Below are positions 36,801-43,911 of a stretch of DNA of 49,352 nucleotides, one piece after another (the stretch's first letter is position 1; the number at the start of each line of letters is the position of its first letter). Made by a program: the position numbers and the translations under genes. The stretch comes from Pandoraea sp. Its GTDB lineage: Bacteria > Pseudomonadota > Gammaproteobacteria > Burkholderiales > Burkholderiaceae. The stretch is taken from NCBI RefSeq assembly GCF_004297875.1, contig NZ_SCSK01000028.1, forward strand, positions 1-49,352. Direction: 5' to 3'. A model generated the notes under the pieces. It was not told where the DNA came from. It saw nothing but the letters and a program-made list of their open reading frames with translations, and made no database searches.

Positions 36801-37340
36801 TTCGACGGCGTCGCGCAATTGACCCACTATCACGACAAATATAGCGACGTCTATGGCGGCGGCGCGACTCAGAATGGCTTAGGCGCGGGCGTGTCGGCCG
36901 AAGCCGGCAAACCATTGCGGCTCGGCGTGTCGTCGCTCGCCATCGAGCCGCAGATGCAATTGCTTTATCAATATGTGCATCTGAACCCCTTCAGCGACAG
37001 CGTATCGGCCGTCTCGGGCAATACGTCGAACGAATTGCGCGGCCGAATCGGCTTTCGTCTGTTCAGACCGAATCTGTCCAACGACGCCAAGACAGGTTAT
37101 CTGACGCCCTACTTCACCGCCGATATTCTGCGCGACTTCATCTCGCCGGGACAGGTCGTCGTCGGCGATACCTCATTCGCAGAATCTCCGGCGAAAACCT
37201 GGTACGAACTCGGAGTCGGCGCGACCGCGAGCATGGGCAAGGCGTCGATGTTGTATGTCAACCTCAAATACACACACAACCTGGGCGGCGAGCGGCGGCG
37301 CAGCGTGTTCGGTCAAGTGGGCTATCGTTATAGCTGGTAA
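33894..37340 (+). CDS. Type Va autotransporter, large surface protein
   Basis: A 1148-residue autotransporter. Signal peptide at 1-36 (hydrophobic AILLFPFLVFQAACMSTAHA), a Gly/Thr/Ser/Asn-rich beta-helical passenger with autotransporter-associated repeats (GTLVLSGANTYTGGTTVSAG type), a Gly/Ser/Pro linker near 805-820 and a C-terminal ~270-residue beta-barrel starting around DGVWARVAGQNL and ending in YRYSW, the aromatic end needed for outer-membrane assembly. No protease or lipase motif is seen in the passenger, so an adhesin or aggregation factor is likely. GAGGG precedes the ATG. It stands alone, flanked by repeats. Confidence 0.92.
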   Translation: MASDAKSRHAKPAAYAILLFPFLVFQAACMSTAHAACTTTGQSTICDSSAPNPTTSTIGNGNVASEDNRTVTVQNGSSVAVGDENAISVRDNANVTVQSGGTVSATGVSSSGLYGTGADTIEFANNGQLTVQQNGQVLSLGTETSAEAVNLEGSGNTIVNDGLIRADHAAAIWFQNLSGTNTIINNATGVIQAPGDVIGASGNGAVDFTNRGQVIGNLVFAGGDDTLRLYTGSTITGNMDGGGGTNTVYLNGTGTASLPGNFTNFQTLYKADSGTWSLTGTITGVTRAEVQGGTLALTGNNSNYTGTVIVDPAGTLQARAQSLPPSVLDNGLVRFAQPDAGTYTGALSGTGAVEKTGQGTLTLAPSGANGNTYSGGTTISQGTLAIGADAAIGAASGALVLNGGTLQANQNLSLAPTRAVSITSANGTIDTQGFTIQLGQGISGAGALTKAGSGTLVLSGANTYTGGTTVSAGTLQLGNGGTSGSIVGNVTDNSTLAFDRSDATLFSGTVSGSGSLAQTGSGTTVLSAANAYTGGTTISAGTLQLGNGGTSGSIVGNVSDNGTLVFDRSDATTFSGTVSGSGALVQAGSGTTVLDAANTYSGTTTVSAGALAVGDSAHASASLGTGATQVAAGATLGGYGSAPGSVINLGTLAVASAMPAFAGNTSGTFTIGGDLSNTGLLQVGAVAGQTGNTLNVRGNYVGASGTLAINTVLNQGGAATQTDTLVIGGNASGTTGIQVQGTGSGAQTVGDGIRVVQVGGTSASGAFHLASPVQAGAYQYLLYQGGATPSDWYLRSKLLAQPGGGSGSTPGSSSPANSDPATAPTAYRPAVVGYSLTPLLNADYGFSILSRLHERVGDIAAIERAQPAHRDGVWARVAGQNLTMNGNDRFSAQARTYFAQFGKDWTLAHDDAGGSTHTGAMVTLGTASSTFDDSQRAINAALTSRAGSLTMQAQSIGGYWTRYLPDGTYFDGVAQLTHYHDKYSDVYGGGATQNGLGAGVSAEAGKPLRLGVSSLAIEPQMQLLYQYVHLNPFSDSVSAVSGNTSNELRGRIGFRLFRPNLSNDAKTGYLTPYFTADILRDFISPGQVVVGDTSFAESPAKTWYELGVGATASMGKASMLYVNLKYTHNLGGERRRSVFGQVGYRYSW
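35247..35700 (+). repeat. 204-bp tandem repeat inside the autotransporter passenger
   Basis: Units start at 35247, 35451 and 35655, exactly 204 bases (68 codons) apart, each with GGCAGCGGTACG. Two full units and the start of a third are present. Long stretches (for example GGTTCCGCCGGCACATTGCA type and AGCGGCACGGTATCGGGCAG) are nearly identical in DNA, so the duplication is recent. The encoded unit contains TLQLGNGGTSGSIVGNV. Confidence 0.88.
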
Positions 37341-37797
37341 CGCGTTAGTGGTCTGCGTCAAGCGCGGTGCATCTTATTCGCCATGCTCCTGGCCCGCGTG
37401 ACATTCACCAGAGCGGCGAAAGCTCTTGCCTTCCCGGTGAACGGTTTCGGATGACGACTCTGCTCCTCCGCGCTGTGTTCGATCATGCAGACCGAATCAT
37501 GTGTCGAGCGAAACGCTGTGTGTCGCACCTTGTACTCTGTTCGGCCACGAAGGGAACGTTAGGCCGTGTTGATGAGTCACCGGTGGGCGCCGAATGCACG
37601 TGGAAACGCGGATGCTTGGCCATCCACCGGATAGACATACCTCGGTGTAGATCGTCGTCGGAGACAACTCGATGACCCGGCCCGAATTATGAGTAATGCA
37701 GGATTATCTCTTGCCTAGCCGGATGCGTACACGCGCAGCGACCGGTGTGTCTTCGGAAACGGCCTTTTCATGTCGATCTTGGCGAGTGGCTCAAACG

Positions 37798-37877
37798 GGT
37801 CGCCTGCGCTCAGTGATGAATGACCGCTTCCGGGAAACACAACTGCAACGGCGGCTTTTCGGTTGTGAACTTGAAAA
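37798..37877 (+). repeat. 80-bp repeat, right copy
   Basis: Direct repeat of 33451-33530, with about nine mismatches. It begins 457 bases after the autotransporter stop. The terminator that follows overlaps its end. Confidence 0.8.
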
Positions 37878-37907
37878 AAAGGCCCGCTGCCTGAACGGGC
37901 TTTCTTT
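37870..37907 (-). terminator. Bidirectional terminator near RcnB-like gene
   Basis: GCCCG (37882-37886) and CGGGC (37896-37900) form the stem. On the minus strand it is followed by CTTTTTTTC, on the plus strand by TTTCTTT. It probably ends the minus-strand RcnB-like transcript. Confidence 0.7.
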
Positions 37908-37948
37908 GCTGCCACATAAGTTCCAGGTAACTTCAATTAGTCTGATCG

Positions 37949-38350
37949 TTATCGACCAATTTGAATCTCAAAAATAAGACCAGACCCAATTGCGACCAGA
38001 ACATAGTCACCACCGATGCCGACCCAATGATAGCCACGTGGCGGACGACGCAGTCCATAGCTACGCCAATCATTGATGACGTATTGACGATTACGGTACT
38101 CGTTGGGCAAACGCTCGCCCTTGTGCCAGCCACGCGGGCCTGAGTCTCGTTCGCCCCGCGCCAACCCCTGATCATGGCCGGCGGGGCCGCCCTGATGTCC
38201 ATAGCCGGGGTTCTCTCTGCGGTGACCTTGTTCCTGGCGAAATCCGTCTCCTTGGCGATCGTTACCGGGACGGCCTTGAGCGAACACAGAAAGCGAGAGG
38301 ATTACGCTGGCGCATACCAGCGCTGCGGCAATTGAATTGATAATTTTCAT
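37949..38350 (-). CDS. RcnB-family periplasmic protein
   Basis: A 133-residue protein with a signal peptide (SIAAALVCASVILSLSVFAQG), a Gly/His/Arg-rich low-complexity middle (about residues 25-75) and the C-terminal RcnB-type domain: LPNEYRNRQYVINDWRSY, PRGYHWVGIGGDYVLVAI. E. coli RcnB modulates Ni/Co export; this domain is common in envelope proteins and the histidines here could bind metal, but function is inferred. AAGGAATCATC before the ATG at 38350 sets the start; the frame is open upstream to 38611. Confidence 0.85.
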   Translation of the reverse strand: MKIINSIAAALVCASVILSLSVFAQGRPGNDRQGDGFRQEQGHRRENPGYGHQGGPAGHDQGLARGERDSGPRGWHKGERLPNEYRNRQYVINDWRSYGLRRPPRGYHWVGIGGDYVLVAIGSGLIFEIQIGR

Positions 38351-38641
38351 GATGATTCCTTCCGTTGTGCCGCACGAACCATCCACATGATTGCGGGTGG
38401 TCTTCCAGACTAAGTAAGCGATTGGTGGAAATCGTCGGCATCGACAAGTCAGGTCAGCGTCCGCGAGCAAAGGGATCAGCCTCCACCTGTAACGTATTGT
38501 TCCGACAGATTGCCGAGACCAACGCATCACTATCGCGATCCACACTACGCCTGCGGCGGCATGGCGGTCGGTGCGCCAGCGAACATACGCGGTGCGATGA
38601 GATTGCCCCATTATCGGCCGCGCACTGGCGTGGCAGAAGCC

Positions 38642-38990
38642 TCAGTTCTTCGCATCGAGACGAAATCTCGATTCGAGTTTTTCCGCCGCAGTGATGTCGA
38701 CAAAGGTAATGACGGCATCATTGATGACGTTATTGAACCAGCGGTAGGCCATGGACGCGCACCGCGAATCACCCGCCGTCATTGGTGACGGTCTGTTTTC
38801 CCGACGGAACCAAGATGCGTAATATCTCGTGCGCGTCTACATGCAGCGTCGGGTATTGCAACGAGGTGGTGAGATTGCTGAGGGGGCGGCCGACTTCGCT
38901 TTCGCGCAGATTGATGATTCTTGGCGTGAGGTCCATCTTAGGCGGCAGTACGCCCTCCACATTGGGGATAATCGGGCCTATGGTTTCGTA
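38642..38990 (-). pseudogene. Remnant of a CheR/CheB-PAS fusion sensor gene
   Basis: Read on the minus strand the DNA gives DLTPRIINLRESEVGRPLSNL, then a run ending DAHEILRIL, an in-frame TGA where tryptophan is expected (GG-stop-FAVRV), then after a one-base shift MAYRWFNNVINDAVITFVDITAAEKLE and a stop near 38642. This is the pattern of the PAS segment in large CheB/CheR-type fusion proteins. Only this piece is left, with a stop and a frameshift, so it is not functional. Confidence 0.6.
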
Positions 38991-39137
38991 TTCGGTGGGA
39001 TGAACACGGATGATTTTTTAGGGGGCCAGATGGGAGAGCGGAGAGACTGCTAGCGTTCACTGACGGCGTTGTGGCCGTCACCATGGGCCTGTCATTAATT
39101 TCGTGTTCAAGGCATATCTTCTCCTGGGGAGGATGAT
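38991..39137. other. Debris between two pseudogenes
   Basis: Contains a small hairpin (TGACGGC ... GCCGTCA at 39060-39079) and AAGGCATATC-type sequence that may be the left end of the IS256 remnant that follows. Confidence 0.35.
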
Positions 39138-39354
39138 ATGCCTCGCAAACCGAAAACCAAGCCGGTAGATCTACCGGCGACCCCCGCCGAGTTGCTCGGG
39201 TAGTTCGGCAACGGCCCGATGACGGCCGAAGCCCATCAATGCTACGACACAGGCGCTCAAGAAAGCGCTGATTGAGCGGGCGTTGGCAGGCAAGATGAAT
39301 CATCTCGTCGGCTATCCTATCGGTGTGGCCAAGCCGGCCAACGCCACGAATCAG
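39138..39354 (+). pseudogene. IS256-family transposase fragment
   Basis: Starts MPRKPKTKPVDLPATPAELL, has an in-frame TAG, then FGNGPMTAEA, a one-base frameshift and ATQALKKALIERALAGKMN, HLVGYPIGVAKPANATNQ. This is the N-terminus of a mutator-type IS256 transposase (the start MPRKPK and ALKKALIERAL are typical). It breaks off at about 39354 next to the helicase gene, so the rest was deleted. Confidence 0.75.
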
Positions 39355-39369
39355 CTCCTGTTCGCTTAA

Positions 39370-41127
39370 TCACCTCGACCGCTTCACCGACAACTTCCGA
39401 ACGGCCGGAGTTAAAAACCGAGAGGGCTCATCAAAGCGCTGCCCGGACGGAGCGTGATGATACGGCGCGTGAAACAAATGCAAGCGCTGGCGGGCACGGG
39501 TGGCTGCCACATACAAAAGCCGTCGTTCCTCGTCCAGTTCACCCCGCGCCATCTCCCGGTAGAAGGGGATCGATCCGTCCGTCACGCCTGCGATAATCAC
39601 GTGATCCCACTCGTCGCCCTTTGCCCCGTGAATCGTCGATAGCGTGACTGGCGTTTGCTCCTCGAGTTGCCTGATCGTCGACCTCAATTTCTTGACTGAA
39701 TTAAATTGACTGCTGATGGCGTCCCAGCGCCCCAGCTCAATTCGGATCGGCTTGACATCTTCGTTCGCCACTCTCATCAGTCGCAGGTAGATCTTCTTGA
39801 TCGCTACGTACCGCCCGGCAAACGTCGGGGCACGCGCTGCTTCCATAAACCGTCGACGACAATCGGCTAAAACCTTAGCCGGCACCCCACCGTCGACGAA
39901 TGCCGCCAGCTTATCCTCGATTTGCTTGCGTTGCTCCGCATCGGGCTTTGATAGTTCCCGCATCCGCATATAGCTCCGATTCAACAGCAGCAAAAGATCA
40001 AGCATCCGGTGCGTGTGCTCGATCAAACGTTCCTCGTAGCGAGGCTGCGTCGCGTAACCAGCGGAGCATAGCAACGCCTGGTCGATCGCCCGCAACTGCG
40101 CCTTGGTACGCCCCAGAATGGCAATCTCGTCGGGTGAGACACCCGAGGCCATCAACTTGCCAACTAGCGCCACAATCTCATCCTCCTGTTTCACCGTCGA
40201 TTTGCAGCTGGTTAAGGTCGGCCGCTCGCCGTCGTGGGCTCCCACGATCGACGTTTCACCTTCCAAAATGGCGTCGGCTAGCAAGGCAGTCTGGTGCGAG
40301 AGCCGAAACGATTTCGTCAGGGGCATCGTGTGAAAGCGGTCCGTCACATCACTCACATTATGAAATTGGGCACCCATAAAGCCGAAAATACTCTGCCGTG
40401 GATCGCCGAACATCATCACGTTCGGTATCTTCTCAACCGCAGCTGATAGCAGGCGCATTTGTGCAAGGCTCATGTCTTGGCACTCATCAACAAAGAGGTG
40501 GGTGTACGGCAAATCCAGCTTAGGAATTGCCATACGTCCTCGTCTGAGCATCTCCGCGTAGTCAAGGCGCTTCGCTTCCTTCAAACATTTTCGATAGGTC
40601 TTCCGGATTTCGCGGAGCTCGTCAAGCACTGGAGCGTACGACGTATAACGTGAGGCACTATCAGCAACCAGTCGTTTCGCGTCAGATGGAAACCCTTGCG
40701 TTGCTGATAGAAAATCCAACAAGCTACGTTGTTCTGTTTTGTCCTTCAAATCGATGCCCGTTGATTGCTTTACGCGCTTCCAGATCTTTCGCTCGCTCGC
40801 AATTGCTTGCTTCAGGCAACTAGCGATTTCCGTGGGAGTTGCTACTTTGACGGATCGTCCATGTCGCTGCTTCACCAAGGATTTACCAAACGCGTGGAAC
40901 GTCTTGATGGTGATCTTGGAACCTAGACGCTTGCGTAATACATCGACAGCGCGGTTAGAGAAACTCAAAACTAATATGGCGTCAGGAGATACGCCAGAAG
41001 CCAACAATTGGCTAACGCGTTTACTCAACGTGTGCGTTTTTCCTGATCCAGCTACCGCAGGTACGTAAACACGTTTCTTCTCCGTTTGAATGATCGCTGT
41101 CTGTTCTTTCGTTAGATTGTATTTCAT
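39370..41127 (-). CDS. UvrD/Rep-family superfamily I DNA helicase
   Basis: A 585-residue 3'-5' helicase. Motifs: Q-motif region (LTKEQTAIIQ), Walker A AGSGKTHT (26-33), Walker B DECQD (214-218), GDPRQSIFGF (241-250), motif V STIHGAKGDEWD (497-508) and motif VI EERRLLYVAATRAR (533-546). It is shorter and more divergent than chromosomal UvrD or Rep. TTTGGATAAACACC precedes the ATG at 41127. It is in the same direction as the Rep-like gene upstream and may unwind DNA for that element's replication; a defence role is also possible. Confidence 0.9.
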   Translation of the reverse strand: MKYNLTKEQTAIIQTEKKRVYVPAVAGSGKTHTLSKRVSQLLASGVSPDAILVLSFSNRAVDVLRKRLGSKITIKTFHAFGKSLVKQRHGRSVKVATPTEIASCLKQAIASERKIWKRVKQSTGIDLKDKTEQRSLLDFLSATQGFPSDAKRLVADSASRYTSYAPVLDELREIRKTYRKCLKEAKRLDYAEMLRRGRMAIPKLDLPYTHLFVDECQDMSLAQMRLLSAAVEKIPNVMMFGDPRQSIFGFMGAQFHNVSDVTDRFHTMPLTKSFRLSHQTALLADAILEGETSIVGAHDGERPTLTSCKSTVKQEDEIVALVGKLMASGVSPDEIAILGRTKAQLRAIDQALLCSAGYATQPRYEERLIEHTHRMLDLLLLLNRSYMRMRELSKPDAEQRKQIEDKLAAFVDGGVPAKVLADCRRRFMEAARAPTFAGRYVAIKKIYLRLMRVANEDVKPIRIELGRWDAISSQFNSVKKLRSTIRQLEEQTPVTLSTIHGAKGDEWDHVIIAGVTDGSIPFYREMARGELDEERRLLYVAATRARQRLHLFHAPYHHAPSGQRFDEPSRFLTPAVRKLSVKRSR

Positions 41128-41343
41128 GGTGTTTATCCAAAAATTGGAGAGCACACATTGACCAGGATGTTGCGAATTTGTAGGGTGCAACGATGAGGTC
41201 GATGTGCTCAAAAATAGAGAAATCACAATGAAAATTGCAGGAAATTGCGCTTCTCACTGTGATGAGGATGGTTTTTATTAAAATAAATTACGCGTATGTA
41301 TCATTGAAAAAACTTATCGCCTGCGGTGTCTGGCGACGTGTGG

Positions 41344-42204
41344 CTAGCGCACCGCCGGTTTGGTCAAAAAGTGCCGGTTATCGATGGGCTCCAAAATCGG
41401 CATGATTTCTCGACGCTGCAAAATGCAGTCCTGCAGGATGAACCCGCCCTGATAGGCGTGTACCTTGAGAAAGACATCTGCGCGTTGACGGAATGAGGCA
41501 CTAGATACGTCCTGATTTTCCGGGTCTAAGATCCGACCGAGGTTTTTCTTTGAGCTAAAGCGAACGAGGTTCAAATGCCTGGGCCAGAATCCGTGGAAAT
41601 CGAATGCCGCGCAGTCGCCAATGGTGAACAAGCCGATGCAGTTGAGTTTCGGTGAGCCAAAGCGATATTCCAGATGGCAGCATGGCAACTTTTTACCGCG
41701 AGCCAGCTTGCTGAATTTGTCGGCGTAAATCACGAAGTTCCGATTGAATTTCCCGTGGGTTTCCGACGCACGTGGACCGTAATAGGCCGTGCTTTTCTCG
41801 AACTTGACCGGGTAGCGAGAATGCTTCAGATAAAAGTGCTGGAGGATGTATTGCTGCAACTGAGCGGCATCATCCTGACTAGCGGCAATCCAATCGATCG
41901 CGATCTCGGCGTAGGCAATTTTCGTAGCATATTTGCCGCAGAGAACACGGGGGAGCGCGCGCAGTCCATCCACGTAGGGCTGATGAATTCTTATCTCCGT
42001 TTGCCAGTAAGCGTGATAAGACACAGATCGCGTTTTGATTGTGACCTTGCGGCCAAGTCTGTTACGGATGGATCTCGGAATTTTCGGTTTTGGGTGATTC
42101 ACCCAAAGCGTGATGCGATCGAACCCGACAACGGTTTTGCGAATCAGGGAGAGCGCATCCTGGGTAGCTGCGGGCAACCTGCTGTATGACGTTGAGCTAT
42201 TCAT
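41344..42204 (-). CDS. Putative replication initiator (Rep_trans / phage-Rep-like)
   Basis: A 286-residue protein whose pattern IAIDW, TAYYGPRAS, NFVIYADKFSKL and CCHLEYRFG resembles the order of acidic, YxGxR, YxxK and E-R blocks in rolling-circle initiators of small plasmids and filamentous phages (Rep_trans / Phage_CRI). I do not recognise a close relative, so this is a fold-level guess. It lies between an AlpA-type regulator and a UvrD-like helicase, which fits a small self-replicating or integrative element; rolling-circle elements need such a helicase. Confidence 0.5.
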   Translation of the reverse strand: MNSSTSYSRLPAATQDALSLIRKTVVGFDRITLWVNHPKPKIPRSIRNRLGRKVTIKTRSVSYHAYWQTEIRIHQPYVDGLRALPRVLCGKYATKIAYAEIAIDWIAASQDDAAQLQQYILQHFYLKHSRYPVKFEKSTAYYGPRASETHGKFNRNFVIYADKFSKLARGKKLPCCHLEYRFGSPKLNCIGLFTIGDCAAFDFHGFWPRHLNLVRFSSKKNLGRILDPENQDVSSASFRQRADVFLKVHAYQGGFILQDCILQRREIMPILEPIDNRHFLTKPAVR

Positions 42205-42428
42205 ATCGGTCTAAATGGAAATCGTGCAAGCGAGGGCGGATAGCGTGCGCAAATAAACGCAGCACTCGCGGGATACGCGCTTGCACGGAGGTTTGAACAG
42301 AGAATGACTACGAGATGAAACTAGGTACTGCCGCTGAGCGATTCGTCGAAGGCGATAGGGCGCAGCATGAAACGCGGGGATCTTGAGTTACAGCTGAAGC
42401 GGTGATGCTGATCGGAAGCCGAGCGAGA

Positions 42429-42725
42429 TTATTGTGGCGTGTGACGCATTTTTCGGTCTCGCTTCGGCACCGGGTTGTCGCGCGCTTGAATTTTGCTTTC
42501 CATCCAGCTGTGCACTTCACTGAGAATCCATCGAACTGAAGATGCGGAGCAGGTGGGTGACGAACACGTCGCCACAGGCTTGGGAAAATGCCCGGATGAC
42601 ATCGCCTGATAAATCCATGAGCGCGACATGCCGGTGATGCGCTCGACTTCCTTGCGCGTGATAAAGATAATCGGGAAATTGTCGATTTCTACTGCTGAAG
42701 GACTGACGTCAAATTTTTTCTGCAT
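42429..42725 (-). CDS. AlpA-family DNA-binding regulator/excisionase
   Basis: A 98-residue protein with an AlpA/excisionase-type winged HTH: FITRKEVERITGMSRSWIYQAMSSGHFPKPV (block around residues 23-53). Such proteins control integrase or excision genes of P4-like satellites and islands. GGATTTTGCT precedes the ATG at 42725; longer in-frame starts lie upstream. Divergent from the unknown gene at 42877. Confidence 0.82.
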   Translation of the reverse strand: MQKKFDVSPSAVEIDNFPIIFITRKEVERITGMSRSWIYQAMSSGHFPKPVATCSSPTCSASSVRWILSEVHSWMESKIQARDNPVPKRDRKMRHTPQ

Positions 42726-42876
42726 AGCAAAATCCAATTGAGGCGGAACGGCGTGCCTCGGTCCGGTATGACACGATTTGGTGCGCATACGCGGTGTATT
42801 TACTGATCGCTGATCGGGGCGCAGAAAAATTTCCAGATAATCTCTGCAAATATATGATAAATAAGGAGAAAATAGT

Positions 42877-43632
42877 TTGATACAATCGAAAAATACGCTC
42901 AGTTTACAGGCTAAAGGGGAGCTGAAAATCAAAAGTAGGGTTTTACGCTTTCGCGCCGAGTGGTTGCTGAAAATTCAGAAAATTGCAGCGCGGGAAATGC
43001 TGTTCGAAACAGCTAGCGGAACGGTTCGCCGCGTCTACTTGGTGAAAAAAAAATATTCCGAGATAATTGATGCGTTTGCTCTGAAGAGGCAACACGTCGA
43101 TGCAAAAGTGGTTCGCTTTTTTGAACAGTCGGGAACGCGCAGACCTCCGGGATTATGGATGCCCGCGCTCGTGCGAGAGGCGATTGGCGTAAGGGTCGTG
43201 TCCTCGCCAGCGATATCTCAACACAAGGTGCCGATTAGGCGCTTGAGGGAATTCGGTATTACAGACAGTGTGGACGATCTGAAAAAAGTCAATTATGTCG
43301 AACGTCGATCATCCGGCAAACGGTATCGGCTGCAGGTGAGGGCGAAAGATTCAGAAACGCGGGTTGAGCGGACGTCGGAAATCGCGTTAACTGAGTGGGC
43401 AGTTCTGGAGATAGCGGCGAGGCTCAATAATCCGGGTAATCAGTTGCGGGAAATAGATCGAGTCTCGCGTCCTGGCGGCGAGGATTGTGAGTTTTGGGCG
43501 AAGAAACATCGTAAGACGCTAATTGCCATTGATCAGAATGGTACGAGACTTTATGCGCGTCGCGATGCGGGGCACGATCAAGGCGATGAGGACGATGACA
43601 CACCTCTTAAGGACTCTGATTTCGATTTTTAG
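42877..43632 (+). CDS. Unknown protein, TTG start, upstream of the Argonaute operon
   Basis: A 251-residue protein with no family I recognise. It is basic in the first two thirds (many Arg/Lys: RFRAEWLLKIQKIAAREM, VKKKYSEII) and acidic at the end (DQGDEDDDTPLKDSDFDF), suggesting nucleic-acid binding with a regulatory tail. The start is TTG at 42877, supported by AAGGAGA six bases before it, a near-consensus RBS. It is AT-rich like its neighbours and divergent from AlpA; it may belong to the AlpA/Rep element. Confidence 0.65.
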   Translation: MIQSKNTLSLQAKGELKIKSRVLRFRAEWLLKIQKIAAREMLFETASGTVRRVYLVKKKYSEIIDAFALKRQHVDAKVVRFFEQSGTRRPPGLWMPALVREAIGVRVVSSPAISQHKVPIRRLREFGITDSVDDLKKVNYVERRSSGKRYRLQVRAKDSETRVERTSEIALTEWAVLEIAARLNNPGNQLREIDRVSRPGGEDCEFWAKKHRKTLIAIDQNGTRLYARRDAGHDQGDEDDDTPLKDSDFDF

Positions 43633-43822
43633 ACTGAACGAGAGTGCTCTGGTAGGCGAGATCACAACCCGCCCTTGGTCAGCCGACGACAACGACACCC
43701 ATTTTCAAAGTATGGATTGGCAAATGAGGCTTCGCGCTGAGGGTGCGCTGCTTTTGCTGGATACCGCTTGTTCCGGCCATCGAGCCTACTGGCGCCGTGC
43801 TGGCCACTAACGCGGAGGGCTT

Positions 43823-43845
43823 GCTCGGTCCGAGCGGTGCCGAGC
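43823..43845. promoter_or_regulatory. Repeated CCGAGC motif before the SIR2-APAZ gene
   Basis: GCTCGG-T-CCGAGC (43823-43835) is a 13-base dyad and a third CCGAGC follows at 43840-43845, about 70 bases before the defence operon. Possible operator or leader hairpin. Confidence 0.35.
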
Positions 43846-43911
43846 GGCAAGACCAGAAAGATGCGTTCCTGAATTTAGCTTGGATAACCAAAAAATGAGG
43901 AAAAGCTCGCT

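Larger units (their letters stand above)
37341..37948. other. Gap between autotransporter and RcnB-like gene
   Basis: No gene is supported in about 600 bases. It contains the right copy of the 80-bp repeat and a terminator (listed separately). The intervening DNA from 37341 to 37797 shows no recognised remnant. Confidence 0.45.

Noticed and set aside
39370..41127. Gabija system (GajB)
   Set aside because: No GajA-type ATPase-TOPRIM nuclease gene next to the helicase.
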